Positions 9,271-17,606 of a stretch of 64,000 nt of DNA are shown here, one piece after another. The notes beneath the pieces are model-generated. The model made no database searches and was not told the DNA's origin. It saw only the letters and a list, made by a program, of their open reading frames with translations. This DNA is from G963677085 sp963677085 (lineage in GTDB: Bacteria > Planctomycetota > Planctomycetia > Pirellulales > Thermoguttaceae). Position 1 is the first letter of the stretch. The number at the start of each line of letters is the position of its first letter. The stretch covers positions 1,550,001 through 1,614,000 of the forward strand of contig CAXXFH010000004.1 of NCBI GenBank assembly GCA_963677085.2, given 5' to 3'. Made by a program: the position numbers and the translations under genes.

Positions 9271-11412
9271 TCAGTCTTCCGCTTTCCGCTCTCCGCTTTC
9301 CGCTTTTTTCTCCCCTCGCCCCTCGCCTCTCGCCTCTCGTCCCTTAAAGAAGTACGCCTTCATATAAAACATCACTCCGATGCCCAGCACGATCAACAGG
9401 CTGCCGGCGTATTTCAGTCCTCGGCCCGGGTCGTAGTTCACGGTGAGTCGCGAGAGGAAGATTTCGTCGCGGTCGTCGCCGTCGGCCACGAACTCGTTGT
9501 ACTGCGGGGTGCCCAGTTTCCACGGGCCGACGAAGCTCTCCTGGAACAACCGATACGAGCGGCCCGTCGCGGGGTCGGAGAAGTCGACCGGCGCGTTCAA
9601 CGCGATCGACACGTCTTGCTGCAACGGTTCCTCGTCGTGTTTTTCGTCGTCGCGCCGGCGCAAGTCGACCAGGCTCGAATAGTGCGACGCCTGGTCGGTG
9701 CCCGGGTCGAGCTTGCGGTTGAACTTCCGCAGAAACACCCGAAAGCCGACGTCGATTTCGTCCAGCGGCATGGTAATCGCCACGCGACGCCCGTCGCCGG
9801 CGACCACCCGACGAGCGCCCGGCTCCAATCCCGCATCGAGCAGCCTCTCGCCCGAGCCTTTCAGCCAAAACTCCTCCGCGTGGCCGTCGACGGTCAACCT
9901 CACTCGGGCTTGCCGTTTTTTGGCCATCACGTTCATCTTCGAGTTAAACGGCTTGGGCATCGTCTTGAAGCCCGGCCGGTCCAAGGGCATGAAGTCGACC
10001 AACTGCAACTCGGTGGCGTTGGGCGTGTCGGCAAACACGGTCCAACGCGCCTGGTCCATCGGCACCGGCCCGATGTGTCTAACGTTGGGAGATAACCACT
10101 CGCGGTAGTAGAGCTTTTCGTCGGCGCCCTGAAGGATATCGACGCGCGGAAGACCCGCATCGCGAAACGCCTTTTCGCGCGGCACCGCGCCCTCGCGCTC
10201 GGCGGTCGCGTCGTACCAAAAACTGCCGAACACCTCGTCGCGGTAGTCCTGCTGGCTGAACTCGGGCAAGTCGGCGATCAACACCAACGGCTGCGGTTGC
10301 TTCTCCGGCTTGTGAATTCGCAGTTGCACGCCGAGCAAGCGAGGCTCGAAGCCCAGATACTCCAACTCCATGCCCGTGTCGCCCAGCGGAACGCGTTTTT
10401 GCTTGGCCAAGTCTTCCACGAGAAACTCGAACCGCTCACCGCCGGCGTGCAACACCAGCCGGCCGTCGCGGCCCAGCGGTCCGGTCGGTTTGCTATCGAG
10501 AAAGGCCTTGGTTTCGGCCTCGTTGCCGGTCATCCAGAAGGCCACGCGTGGCCCGCCCGGCACCCCGCCCCGTTCGCCCAATCCGTAGCGACGTCCCATG
10601 CCGTGTGGCCCGCCGCTGCTTACGCTCAGCGTCAGCGGCACGCCCGGATGCGCGGCCAACCCGCCGTGGGCCGCGCGTTGGCCCTCGGGCGAGGCCACCA
10701 GGGTGATCCGCGGCGCGGGCACGTCCTGCGAGTCGGCGTAGTAGTCGAGCACTTCGAGCCGGATACCGTCGCCGTCGTAAAGCACTCCGCGATCGCGTCG
10801 GGCAAGCTGCCACGGGAACCACGACAACTCGGCAAAATCCTGCCAATTGAACGGGCCAGACTGAAACGGCACGTCGATCGTCGTTCCGCCGGTCGTTTCG
10901 TCGAACGATTCAGACGAGCCCGCTGGGTCGTTTTCCGAACCGGACACGTCGTGTTTGTCTTTGTCGTCCTTCGCCCCGGGCAACACCCGCAGCGCGAAAT
11001 GTTGGGTATCCTCGAACGCTCGCCAACCGGAGTGCCCTTCGAACACGGGCAACGAGGCGTCGATCCCGCCCATCCAACTCAAGAAACACCCGAACAACAG
11101 CACGAGCAGCCCCAGGTGGGTAATGACAAACCCGGTTTGGCGACGTCGCCAGGGAATGCGAATCAGCGCGGCGCACAGGATGTTAACGCCCAGCAGCCCA
11201 CCGAGCAGGGCGAACCACCAAGTGCCGTAAACGCCAAACCGCACGGCCGCCCGACCGTAGTGGCCCTCGACAAACGTAGCCGCCGCCAACACCACGGCCG
11301 CCGTCGCGATAAGCACCACGGCCAACCGAAGCGAAGCTAGCGACTCGAACAGACCAAGCAACCACCGCACCGGCAACGGTTGATCCGGAGAACGAAGACG
11401 TAAACGAGCCAT
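9271..11412 (-). CDS. resB: ResB/Ccs1-like cytochrome c biogenesis protein
   Basis: 713 aa from the Met of MARLRLRSPDQPLPVRW. The frame stays open 67 codons further upstream, but that part translates a dispersed GC-rich repeat, so I reject the longer start. Early TM segments (residues ~28-50, 60-78, 92-112), then a long extracytoplasmic region and a last TM near 675-695 fit ResB/Ccs1, the partner of CcsA in system II maturation. The N-terminal motif LASLRLAVVLI is typical. The last ~22 residues (REARGEGRGEKKAESGERKA) are encoded by a low-complexity intergenic-type repeat, so the tail is probably repeat-derived. Confidence 0.88.
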   Translation of the reverse strand: MARLRLRSPDQPLPVRWLLGLFESLASLRLAVVLIATAAVVLAAATFVEGHYGRAAVRFGVYGTWWFALLGGLLGVNILCAALIRIPWRRRQTGFVITHLGLLVLLFGCFLSWMGGIDASLPVFEGHSGWRAFEDTQHFALRVLPGAKDDKDKHDVSGSENDPAGSSESFDETTGGTTIDVPFQSGPFNWQDFAELSWFPWQLARRDRGVLYDGDGIRLEVLDYYADSQDVPAPRITLVASPEGQRAAHGGLAAHPGVPLTLSVSSGGPHGMGRRYGLGERGGVPGGPRVAFWMTGNEAETKAFLDSKPTGPLGRDGRLVLHAGGERFEFLVEDLAKQKRVPLGDTGMELEYLGFEPRLLGVQLRIHKPEKQPQPLVLIADLPEFSQQDYRDEVFGSFWYDATAEREGAVPREKAFRDAGLPRVDILQGADEKLYYREWLSPNVRHIGPVPMDQARWTVFADTPNATELQLVDFMPLDRPGFKTMPKPFNSKMNVMAKKRQARVRLTVDGHAEEFWLKGSGERLLDAGLEPGARRVVAGDGRRVAITMPLDEIDVGFRVFLRKFNRKLDPGTDQASHYSSLVDLRRRDDEKHDEEPLQQDVSIALNAPVDFSDPATGRSYRLFQESFVGPWKLGTPQYNEFVADGDDRDEIFLSRLTVNYDPGRGLKYAGSLLIVLGIGVMFYMKAYFFKGREARGEGRGEKKAESGERKAED

Positions 11413-11986
11413 GCGGGAAACTCGCGGGTAGGTTCGTTGAAGGGGTTTTCTTGTTTCTTGGGAGGGAGAAACGATGAGACGATGGCCACCCATCGCAACC
11501 GAGGGGAACAATCTTCTCCCCTCTCCCCTCCGGGGAGAGGGGCCGGGGTGAGGGGCAATCACGGCAGGGCCTTTCCTGCCCAAAACCATCGTCAAACCCG
11601 CAAACCGCCACACCCGACGCCTGCGTCACGACAGCCCGCAAAGCCCCCCCACCGAGCCACCAGCCGACACGACCGACTATTTCCCGATTATAGGGTGAAC
11701 GAGGACGAAAAGGTAGCGCAGACGGATATGGCGGGCGAAACGCCGGTTTGCCCCAGCGACACGCCACCTTTGGCGGCCGACTGCGCCAAGCCATTGTTCC
11801 CCCGCGATTTATGGAGTAGATTGACACCAAAAGACGGAGTTCAGCCCCAAAGGGGTGATTGGCAATAGACAGGGGCGAAAGCCCCTGGGTCACATTGCGT
11901 TTACCCAAAACGCAGCCCCAACGGGGCGACAGGCACGGCATTCTCTTTCATCGTTTTGTCCACCGAGCCTTTTGCGGAGAATTGTG
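11413..11986. other. Repeat-rich non-coding region upstream of an accessory island
   Basis: Holds the inverted copy of the CCCCTCACCCC repeat (11514-11555) and, at about 11840-11935, two more hairpin repeats (CAGGGGCGAAAGCCCCTG and GCAGCCCCAACGGGGCGAC) that look like a dispersed family. No gene is supported here. Confidence 0.6.
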
Positions 11987-12727
11987 ATGGTAACACCGGA
12001 TCAACCAAAGCTCAGCACAACCACCACAGACATCGTGACCAGTCTTTGCAGGGGCGCAACAGGGATGGTCCCGGTCATCGGTCCACTGATTGCCGAGATC
12101 ATCGGCAACATCATCCCCAACCAGCGAGTAGCTCGGATCATTCGTTTCGTGCAACTTCTGGATGAACGTCTTCAGAAGTTAGAGCGTGGACTCCTTGAAT
12201 CGAAACTGACCCAGCCAGCGGGTGTAGACCTACTCGAAGATGCATTTACCCAAGCTAGCCGGGCAACATCCGATGAACGATTGGAACATATCGCCAACGT
12301 GGTTGCTAATGGCCTTTCTGAAGACGAATGGAATCAGGCGCAAAGCAAACGGCTACTCTGGCTCCTTGGACAACTCGACGATGCCGAGATAGTCATTCTT
12401 CGTAGTAAGCTGGCCATGACGCGAGGGGATTTCGACGCAGACTCTGACTTCCGGGAGAAACACGCCGAATTATTGGCTCCTGACGCCACGCATATGGGAT
12501 CATCGGAGGATGAATTTGAGACTAAAGCGCTGAGGGAAAGCTATCGTAGGCATCTACACGATCTCGGCCTTATCCGTACCCGTTATCAAAAACCACGGCG
12601 CAACGATTTTCCCGAATTCGATGACAAGACCGGAATGATGAAAGCGAGTGGAACTAACATAACTCGCCTGGGACAAATGCTGCTTCGTTCTCTCTGTCTA
12701 ATCCCACCTTGGTACAAGTATTCTTGA
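11987..12727 (+). CDS. Orphan protein of unknown function, AT-richer than neighbours
   Basis: 246 aa from the ATG at 11987, chosen because GGAG lies 8 bases upstream and the longer frame runs into repeats. The N-terminal part has a hydrophobic segment (GMVPVIGPLIAEIIGNIIP, about residues 25-43), then a helical, charged region, and a C-terminal segment TNITRLGQMLLRS. The layout (short hydrophobic segment, helical body, C-terminal small domain) is reminiscent of DUF4393/Abi-alpha-type proteins, but I do not see enough to assign it. Base composition is clearly lower in GC than the housekeeping genes on both sides, which suggests transfer. The next gene follows at 73 bp on the same strand. Confidence 0.7.
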   Translation: MVTPDQPKLSTTTTDIVTSLCRGATGMVPVIGPLIAEIIGNIIPNQRVARIIRFVQLLDERLQKLERGLLESKLTQPAGVDLLEDAFTQASRATSDERLEHIANVVANGLSEDEWNQAQSKRLLWLLGQLDDAEIVILRSKLAMTRGDFDADSDFREKHAELLAPDATHMGSSEDEFETKALRESYRRHLHDLGLIRTRYQKPRRNDFPEFDDKTGMMKASGTNITRLGQMLLRSLCLIPPWYKYS

Positions 12728-12800
12728 CCTAACCAAGGAATCCGATGCCTCAAAGGTCTCAGAGCTAACCCTTGGCCCAACCACTATCTGGAATAGCCAC

Positions 12801-13337
12801 ATGAACTACGTTACCCCAGAGTCGATCAGATTGACCGCCGAAGAAACCAAATTGTATTCACGTATCCAGAATGTTTCCACCCACGACGAATCGCAGGAAA
12901 TCGGCGATTCAATGGAAGCGCTGGTAACATCACTTCTCGACCGAAATGCAATCCCTAAGCCCCGCCTGCTTCTGTTTCGTGATCCTGCCTATGCAGAAAA
13001 AGGAACTAAATCCCCTCAACAGGTTTTTGAGGCAAACGGCCAGTCAGGCAGTGAAATGATCAGGCATCCCCATTTTATTCAGTACTTGATGTATTTCATC
13101 GAAGGCCCTGATCTACCTGAACCTGCAGTTGAAGGATTATGCAAGATCCTCAACGATGACCTTGGCACGTCGGGGATGCTCATGGATCAATACCGGACAT
13201 ATGTCAGATCATGCGTACGGCAATACGATCTTAATCCGAGAAAAGCTGCGACGGAATTCTTTCGTCTTGGCGTTGAAATTGGAATGGATTTGTCGGACGC
13301 CCATACAATGCGTGACGCCGCAAGAACAACTCGTTAG
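12801..13337 (+). CDS. Orphan protein of unknown function, partner of upstream gene
   Basis: 178 aa, soluble and mostly helical, no signal peptide or TM. Not recognised. Sequence such as RHPHFIQYLMYFIEGPDLP in the middle is distinctive enough to find relatives. It shares the lower GC and the strand of the upstream orphan gene, so the two are probably co-transcribed and were acquired together. A short GGAAT precedes the ATG. Downstream lies a structured repeat and the nucleotidyltransferase-HEPN gene. Confidence 0.65.
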   Translation: MNYVTPESIRLTAEETKLYSRIQNVSTHDESQEIGDSMEALVTSLLDRNAIPKPRLLLFRDPAYAEKGTKSPQQVFEANGQSGSEMIRHPHFIQYLMYFIEGPDLPEPAVEGLCKILNDDLGTSGMLMDQYRTYVRSCVRQYDLNPRKAATEFFRLGVEIGMDLSDAHTMRDAARTTR

Positions 13338-13542
13338 GGATGCAGGGTAGGTCGAGCGCCGGGTGCCACTGCTGGCTTGTCCAGCAGTGCTGAGCGGAGA
13401 CTCCATCATCTACCGGGTAGAACTCCATCGGTCCTCCGTGAACCACCGGCAGCGGAGAATCGTCCGGAGCTTTTTCTGACGCGTAGTGTTCCAGGCTCGA
13501 CCACTGCCAGTCGGTGGCTGGTCCCGTCCCATGGGTTTATTA
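13338..13542. other. Non-coding spacer after the orphan pair
   Basis: Contains a CCACTGCTGG/CCAGCAGTG inverted pair near 13365-13390 and a CCACTGCCAGTCGGTGG-type palindrome near 13500, both in the style of the dispersed CACTGG repeats. No coding signal. Confidence 0.45.
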
Positions 13543-13755
13543 ACCGGGTAACCCCGATGTTTTCCCGCAGTTTCTGTTGGTACTTCAAACAACACGACCG
13601 GGAAAACGTCGGGGTGACGTAGTCACAAGAGGATGTTTGCCGAGGGGTGTTGACCCCATTGCAATCCTCCCGTTGCCGAGGGCAACACCGACGATTTTGC
13701 GGTCCGGCTCGAAGCAAGAATTTCACCAACTCCGCAAAATCATCGCTGCCACCCG
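13543..13755. repeat. Structured long direct repeat, copy A
   Basis: About 210 bp, repeated in the same orientation at 14726-14938. It contains two hairpins: arms ACCCCGATGTTTTCCCG (13551-13567) and CGGGAAAACGTCGGGGT (13599-13615), pairing at 16 of 17 positions, and arms GACGATTTTGCGG (13690-13702) and CCGCAAAATCATCG (13732-13745). The pair of copies brackets the nucleotidyltransferase-HEPN gene. Confidence 0.85.
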
Positions 13756-13770
13756 GGTGTTGTCCGCCGT

Positions 13771-14643
13771 TTACGTCGCTTCCGACAGCGCCTGCAGGAA
13801 CGCCTCGCAGCGGGTTTTGGTTTCCGACATCAGCAGTTCAACCCGGCCGCCGAAGTAGCGTAGGTCGGCCTCGGAAATGTAGTAATCCGGCTTGTAACGG
13901 GCGCCGATGTAGGCGTGGTCGAAGTTCTCGAATTGCTCTTTGGCCTCTTCGGTTTCGCGTGGGAAGAAGTCGGGCAGGTCGGCAATGACCGATCGAAGGT
14001 CCCGGTCATACCACTCCAGGTAGTGATTGTAGGGCGTATAGTTGGTATACACCAACAGCAGGGCCTTGTAGGCACACTCGGCCGCTTGCTGAAGCTCGAA
14101 GGCTGCCTTGTTGAGCCAGCCCTTTTCAATGACAATCCGAAAAACGGCATAGCACTCTTCCGACTGAACAAACCAGTGGTCCAGATGTTCGTGGGCCGCT
14201 TCCCTTCGTTCTTCCGGCGTAAGCTTCTCGCGGATCTTCGGCACGAACACGCCCGAGTCGAACAGGGCGATGCCCTCGGCGAAAATGTCGTTGAAGAAAT
14301 AGTGTTTCTTACCCAGCACCTTGGCCAGGTACCAACGATCGTGGACGATCACCCGGGGATAGGCCGAAAGGTCGAGAGCATGAAGCCGCTCGTTCACCTT
14401 CGCCCAAAGATGGCCGTTCTTGACCGTGTCTTTTTCGGTCGTTACGACCAGGATATCGTAGTCGGACGCCGCGCCCGACTTGCGGTCCGGGTCGAGGTCG
14501 GCCTCTTCCTTGTAATCGCCCCGCGCGTAGGAACCGAAGAGGACGATCATCTCGACATCGTCGCACGCCGCGCGAATCACGTCGGTCAGACGGTGCAAAT
14601 CGTCTTGTTTCCACTCGGGCAGATGTTCGAGCGAGTCTTTCAT
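13771..14643 (-). CDS. Nucleotidyltransferase (MNT) - HEPN fusion protein
   Basis: 290 aa. Residues ~8-110 are a minimal nucleotidyltransferase: GSYARGDYKE (GS motif) followed, after a short insert containing DLDPD, by the metal-binding SDYDILVV. Residues ~150-280 form a HEPN-type helical domain with the C-terminal ARYKPDYYI segment, close to the RYPD-type motif of this group. As separate genes, MNT and HEPN make type VII toxin-antitoxin pairs in which MNT adenylylates the HEPN toxin; single-chain fusions are also known, with uncertain roles. The gene lies alone between two copies of a 210 bp structured repeat, consistent with a mobile accessory cassette. Function in defence or stress is inference. 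Confidence 0.85.
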   Translation of the reverse strand: MKDSLEHLPEWKQDDLHRLTDVIRAACDDVEMIVLFGSYARGDYKEEADLDPDRKSGAASDYDILVVTTEKDTVKNGHLWAKVNERLHALDLSAYPRVIVHDRWYLAKVLGKKHYFFNDIFAEGIALFDSGVFVPKIREKLTPEERREAAHEHLDHWFVQSEECYAVFRIVIEKGWLNKAAFELQQAAECAYKALLLVYTNYTPYNHYLEWYDRDLRSVIADLPDFFPRETEEAKEQFENFDHAYIGARYKPDYYISEADLRYFGGRVELLMSETKTRCEAFLQALSEAT

Positions 14644-14725
14644 AATGCGGCCCGTGGGTTAATTTGGCACGACGGGAGTGTGCCACTGGCTCTGCCAGTG
14701 TTCCCGTACGACGGACTGGGCAACC

Positions 14726-14938
14726 AACGGGTAGCCCCGATGCTTTCCCGCGGTTCACATTGGTATTTAAAACGGCACGACCGGGAAAACGTCGGGGTGA
14801 CGTAGTCACGGGAGGATGTTCGCCGAGTAGCATGAGCCCCAACGCAATCCTCTCGTTGCCAAAGGCAACACCGACGATTTTGCGGTTGGGTTTACAGCAA
14901 GGATTTCGTCATCTCCGCAAAATCATCGCTGCCACCCG
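14726..14938. repeat. Structured long direct repeat, copy B
   Basis: Same orientation and order of blocks as 13543-13755: CCCCGATG..TTTCCCG, CGGGAAAACGTCGGGGTGAC, GGCAACACCGACGATTTTGC, CCGCAAAATCATCGCTGCC. The blocks that form the hairpin arms are the best conserved, which suggests the structure matters. Confidence 0.85.
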
Positions 14939-14956
14939 TGTCAAACTCAAACCTAC

Positions 14957-15037
14957 GGGTGCCATGCCCACGACAACGTGGGCATGCTTGAAGTGCGGTA
15001 CGTATTCATGCCCACGTTGCCGTGGGCATGGCACCCA
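14957..15037. repeat. Dispersed palindromic repeat (GGGTGCCATGCCCAC family)
   Basis: An ~80 bp near-palindrome: GGGTGCCATGCCCACG at one end and CGTGGGCATGGCACCC at the other, with another pair inside. The inverted start of a second copy is cut by the window edge at 63959-64000, sharing 22 identical bases. Confidence 0.8.
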
Positions 15038-15058
15038 ATACCTTCTAGCACGCAGCCC

Positions 15059-15880
15059 CTACCGATACAACGTCGGCGTCGACTCGGTCCAGCCGACCAC
15101 GGGCACGTCGCGGTTCATCACAAAGATCTCCACGCGGCGGTTCTTCTGCCGGTCGCGGGCGCTGACGTTGGGAGCCACGGGCTGATGGGCGCCGAATCCG
15201 GCTACGCCCAGTCGTGTCGTCGCCAGACCCGAGTGCAGCAAGCGATCGGCCACGGCGTGGGCTCGGGCCGTGCTGAGATGGAAGTTGTTGGGAAACTTCT
15301 CGCGGGCCGGCCGCTTGGCAACCTGCCGATCGTCGGTATGACCGACGACCATGATCTTCAGATCGGCCGCCTCGGGCCGGTTGAGAATCGCCACTAGTTC
15401 GTTAAGCAGTTGCTCGCCGCCCGACTTGAGTTGGGCCTCGCCCGTGTCGAAGACGATGTCGGTATCGAGTTTGCCGATCCCGGTCACCGGGTCGAACTGG
15501 ATACTGGGATACCGCTTGGAAAGCTCGGCCAGTCGTTGGCTCACCTCGGCCGGCAAGGGCGATTGTCCGCCCAGCAGACGCCGGAAATGGGCGTGCAGCC
15601 GTCCGTGTTCGCTTTCATAGTTGGCCAACTGCTGCCGGTCGAGGCCCACCTGTTCTTCGAGCAGGGCGAGGTCCTCTTCGGCCTTCAGCAGCTTGTCTTC
15701 GATGTTGCGATTATGGACTTTGAGATTGTCGATCTCGGCGACTTGCGCGCGGCATTGCTCCGAGAGTGCCCGTTCGCGCTGCTGGCACGAACTCAACCGG
15801 GCCTGCGGCACCATGCAACCCGACACCAGTACGAGTCCCAAGAGCCCCAAGAGAACCGCATCCAGGCGGTTGCATTTCAT
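15059..15880 (-). CDS. OmpA-family lipoprotein (Pal/MotB-type peptidoglycan binding)
   Basis: 273 aa from the Met at 15880, which has a strong AAAGGAG 8 bases upstream. Lipoprotein signal: hydrophobic stretch then VSGC (Cys about residue 22). Residues ~30-90 form a coiled coil. The C-terminal OmpA domain (~150-265) shows DIVFDTGEAQLKSGG, VVGHTDD, FHLSTARAHAVADRL and the closing DRQKNRRVEIFV, which bind peptidoglycan diaminopimelate. The protein would tether the outer membrane to the wall. It sits alone between repeats and the HTH-TM gene; no Tol or motility genes adjoin it. Confidence 0.9.
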   Translation of the reverse strand: MKCNRLDAVLLGLLGLVLVSGCMVPQARLSSCQQRERALSEQCRAQVAEIDNLKVHNRNIEDKLLKAEEDLALLEEQVGLDRQQLANYESEHGRLHAHFRRLLGGQSPLPAEVSQRLAELSKRYPSIQFDPVTGIGKLDTDIVFDTGEAQLKSGGEQLLNELVAILNRPEAADLKIMVVGHTDDRQVAKRPAREKFPNNFHLSTARAHAVADRLLHSGLATTRLGVAGFGAHQPVAPNVSARDRQKNRRVEIFVMNRDVPVVGWTESTPTLYR

Positions 15881-15940
15881 GATTCGACTCCTTTCGAATC
15901 GTGGCAATCGATAAATATCAGCAAGAGACCTTGCTTCGGG

Positions 15941-17179
15941 CTACCATCCAATCATGTCGACGAGCGAGTCCATCATCGAGCTATTCAGATCGTACGGCCC
16001 ACTCCAACTCCACATGTTTCGCATGAGATCGAACATCATCATGCCACAGAGCACGAGGAAGATAGCACACAACGACAGTCCGAGGATATTCCAGATGGAA
16101 TAGGGCGCTTCGGGCAGGGTCATGGTGGAATCGTACAACGGCGCTCCTTGGGTCATGGCGCCGGGTCCGGCAGCCATGGCGGCTCCCGCCCCCACATCCA
16201 TTCCCAACCCCGCACCCATCATGTCGGTCGGCTGGGCACCGAGGTCTTCTTCCAGCATGGCAGCCATACCGCCGCCCGCATCCATATCCATGGCGGGAGA
16301 CAGGGCAGCCGCTTCGTCGCCTTCGGCATCATCCAAGGCAATCACTTGGGAACCGCTTTCGGAGTCTTCCTCGTCGCCCATATCCTCCAGCGGCGTCAGC
16401 AGGAAGTCGTCATCGGTTTTCAGTTCGGTGGGGGCGTCCAGATCGGGCGCATCGTCGGTAAGCGAGATCATGTCGTCCTCGCCCAACTCAAGCGACTCCT
16501 CGCCACTACCGGTTAAATCGAGTGGTTCTTCGAGCGAAATCCCGCTATCAGCCGGGTCGACCAGCGAGATACCACTATCGCCGCCGATCGTAATGTCGCT
16601 TCCCGTGCCGCTACCACCGAGCACTAGATCGTCGTCGTCCAGCTCGGCGCCCGACAGATCGATGTCCGACCCACTGCCGCCGTCCTCGACCGGAATAGAA
16701 GCCAATTGGCTGTCTTCCAGCGTAAGATCCTGCTCCAGCGTCAGATCGAGCTCCTCGAACTCGGAAACCTTCGAGCCGATTTCGTCCTTGGGCGGTTCCG
16801 CGTCGGAAGCCAAGCCGATATCGCTTTCGGCAAGCTGCAGGTCGCTGGACTCGGACAGTTGGATATCGCTTTCCAGCGCCTTGTCGACCGAATCCATCCC
16901 GATCACGGTCCCCGACGCTCCCGACTCCGACTGTCCTAGTTCCACTTCGCTCAGCAGCACGTCGCTGGGCTCGGCTTCCTCGGGTTCGGCCAGGGGTTCG
17001 TCGCTTGTCGAAGGCAGTTGATCTTTGGGTAATCCGTCGATGTCTTCGACCTTGTACTTCCAGTCGGTGCCGTCGCGGTAGCCATAAATCTTGCGCTCGT
17101 CCTGCAATTGCTTGACGTCGGCTTCGCTAATGCCAAGCAACTCCGAGGCTTCTTTTCGGGTGTAATACTTCTGAACCAT
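15941..17179 (-). CDS. Excisionase-type HTH protein with acidic Ser-rich region and C-terminal TM
   Basis: 412 aa; start at 17179 supported by GGGAGG 6 bases upstream. Residues ~1-50 are a MerR/excisionase-like winged helix (YYTRKEASELLGISEADVKQ, then a KYKVEDIDGL end). Residues ~55-340 are extremely acidic and rich in Ser, Asp and Leu, with repeated (S)DIxLS / DLxLE units. A hydrophobic segment (IWNILGLSLCAIFLVLCGMM) lies near 366-388. A DNA-binding head on a membrane-anchored acidic linker is unusual; the head could bind DNA or, as in some planctomycete proteins, act only as a fold. Function unknown. Confidence 0.8.
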   Translation of the reverse strand: MVQKYYTRKEASELLGISEADVKQLQDERKIYGYRDGTDWKYKVEDIDGLPKDQLPSTSDEPLAEPEEAEPSDVLLSEVELGQSESGASGTVIGMDSVDKALESDIQLSESSDLQLAESDIGLASDAEPPKDEIGSKVSEFEELDLTLEQDLTLEDSQLASIPVEDGGSGSDIDLSGAELDDDDLVLGGSGTGSDITIGGDSGISLVDPADSGISLEEPLDLTGSGEESLELGEDDMISLTDDAPDLDAPTELKTDDDFLLTPLEDMGDEEDSESGSQVIALDDAEGDEAAALSPAMDMDAGGGMAAMLEEDLGAQPTDMMGAGLGMDVGAGAAMAAGPGAMTQGAPLYDSTMTLPEAPYSIWNILGLSLCAIFLVLCGMMMFDLMRNMWSWSGPYDLNSSMMDSLVDMIGW

Positions 17180-17258
17180 CGCGACCTCCCGGCTCACGCG
17201 GGTAAGGAGCGGCTCAGCGGCATCGTTCGAGACATTCTCGGTTGCGCCGCGGGCGCCC

Positions 17259-17606
17259 TCACCTCTGTTCCAACATCATCTGAATCTCCCTGGGCAGGGG
17301 ATTCTCATTGTTGAGATGCAACATTTGCAGGTCCCAGTGGATGTTACGAACAGCCTTCAACGCGATCTTTCCAGAAGCGGAATCGACGTGATACACGGCG
17401 ACTACACGTTGTCGGGGATCGACCACGGTCAGTTGTTGCACGCGATCCCCCACGGGGCTCGACATGACCATCAACTCACTGTCCGCGGTGGCCTGACGAT
17501 AAGGAGACGACCGCTGTGCGAAGACCTCGCTTTGGCTAACGAAGGTGCCGATCACCAACGCCACCAGTCCTGCACCGACCAGGAACCCCAGCACCGTCCT
17601 TTTCAT
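17259..17606 (-). CDS. Small exported protein, unknown function
   Basis: 115 aa from the Met at 17606; GAGGG lies 6 bases upstream, whereas for the in-frame ATG at 17612 it would be immediately adjacent. N-terminal signal peptide (VLGFLVGAGLVALVIGTF, cut likely after VFA). The mature part resembles a short beta domain (VVDPRQRVVAVYHVDSASGK then VRNIHWDLQMLHLN). It is 79 bp upstream of the HTH-TM gene on the same strand and may be co-transcribed. No family recognised with certainty. Confidence 0.7.
   Translation of the reverse strand: MKRTVLGFLVGAGLVALVIGTFVSQSEVFAQRSSPYRQATADSELMVMSSPVGDRVQQLTVVDPRQRVVAVYHVDSASGKIALKAVRNIHWDLQMLHLNNENPLPREIQMMLEQR

Noticed and set aside
11413..11613. Extended N-terminus of ResB
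   Set aside because: The extra 67 codons translate the GC-rich repeat at 11514-11555; MARLRLRSPDQP is the natural start.
13915..14805. 296-codon frame antisense to the nucleotidyltransferase-HEPN gene
   Set aside because: The minus-strand gene has GSYARGD and SDYDILVV motifs; the antisense frame has none and runs into the repeat.
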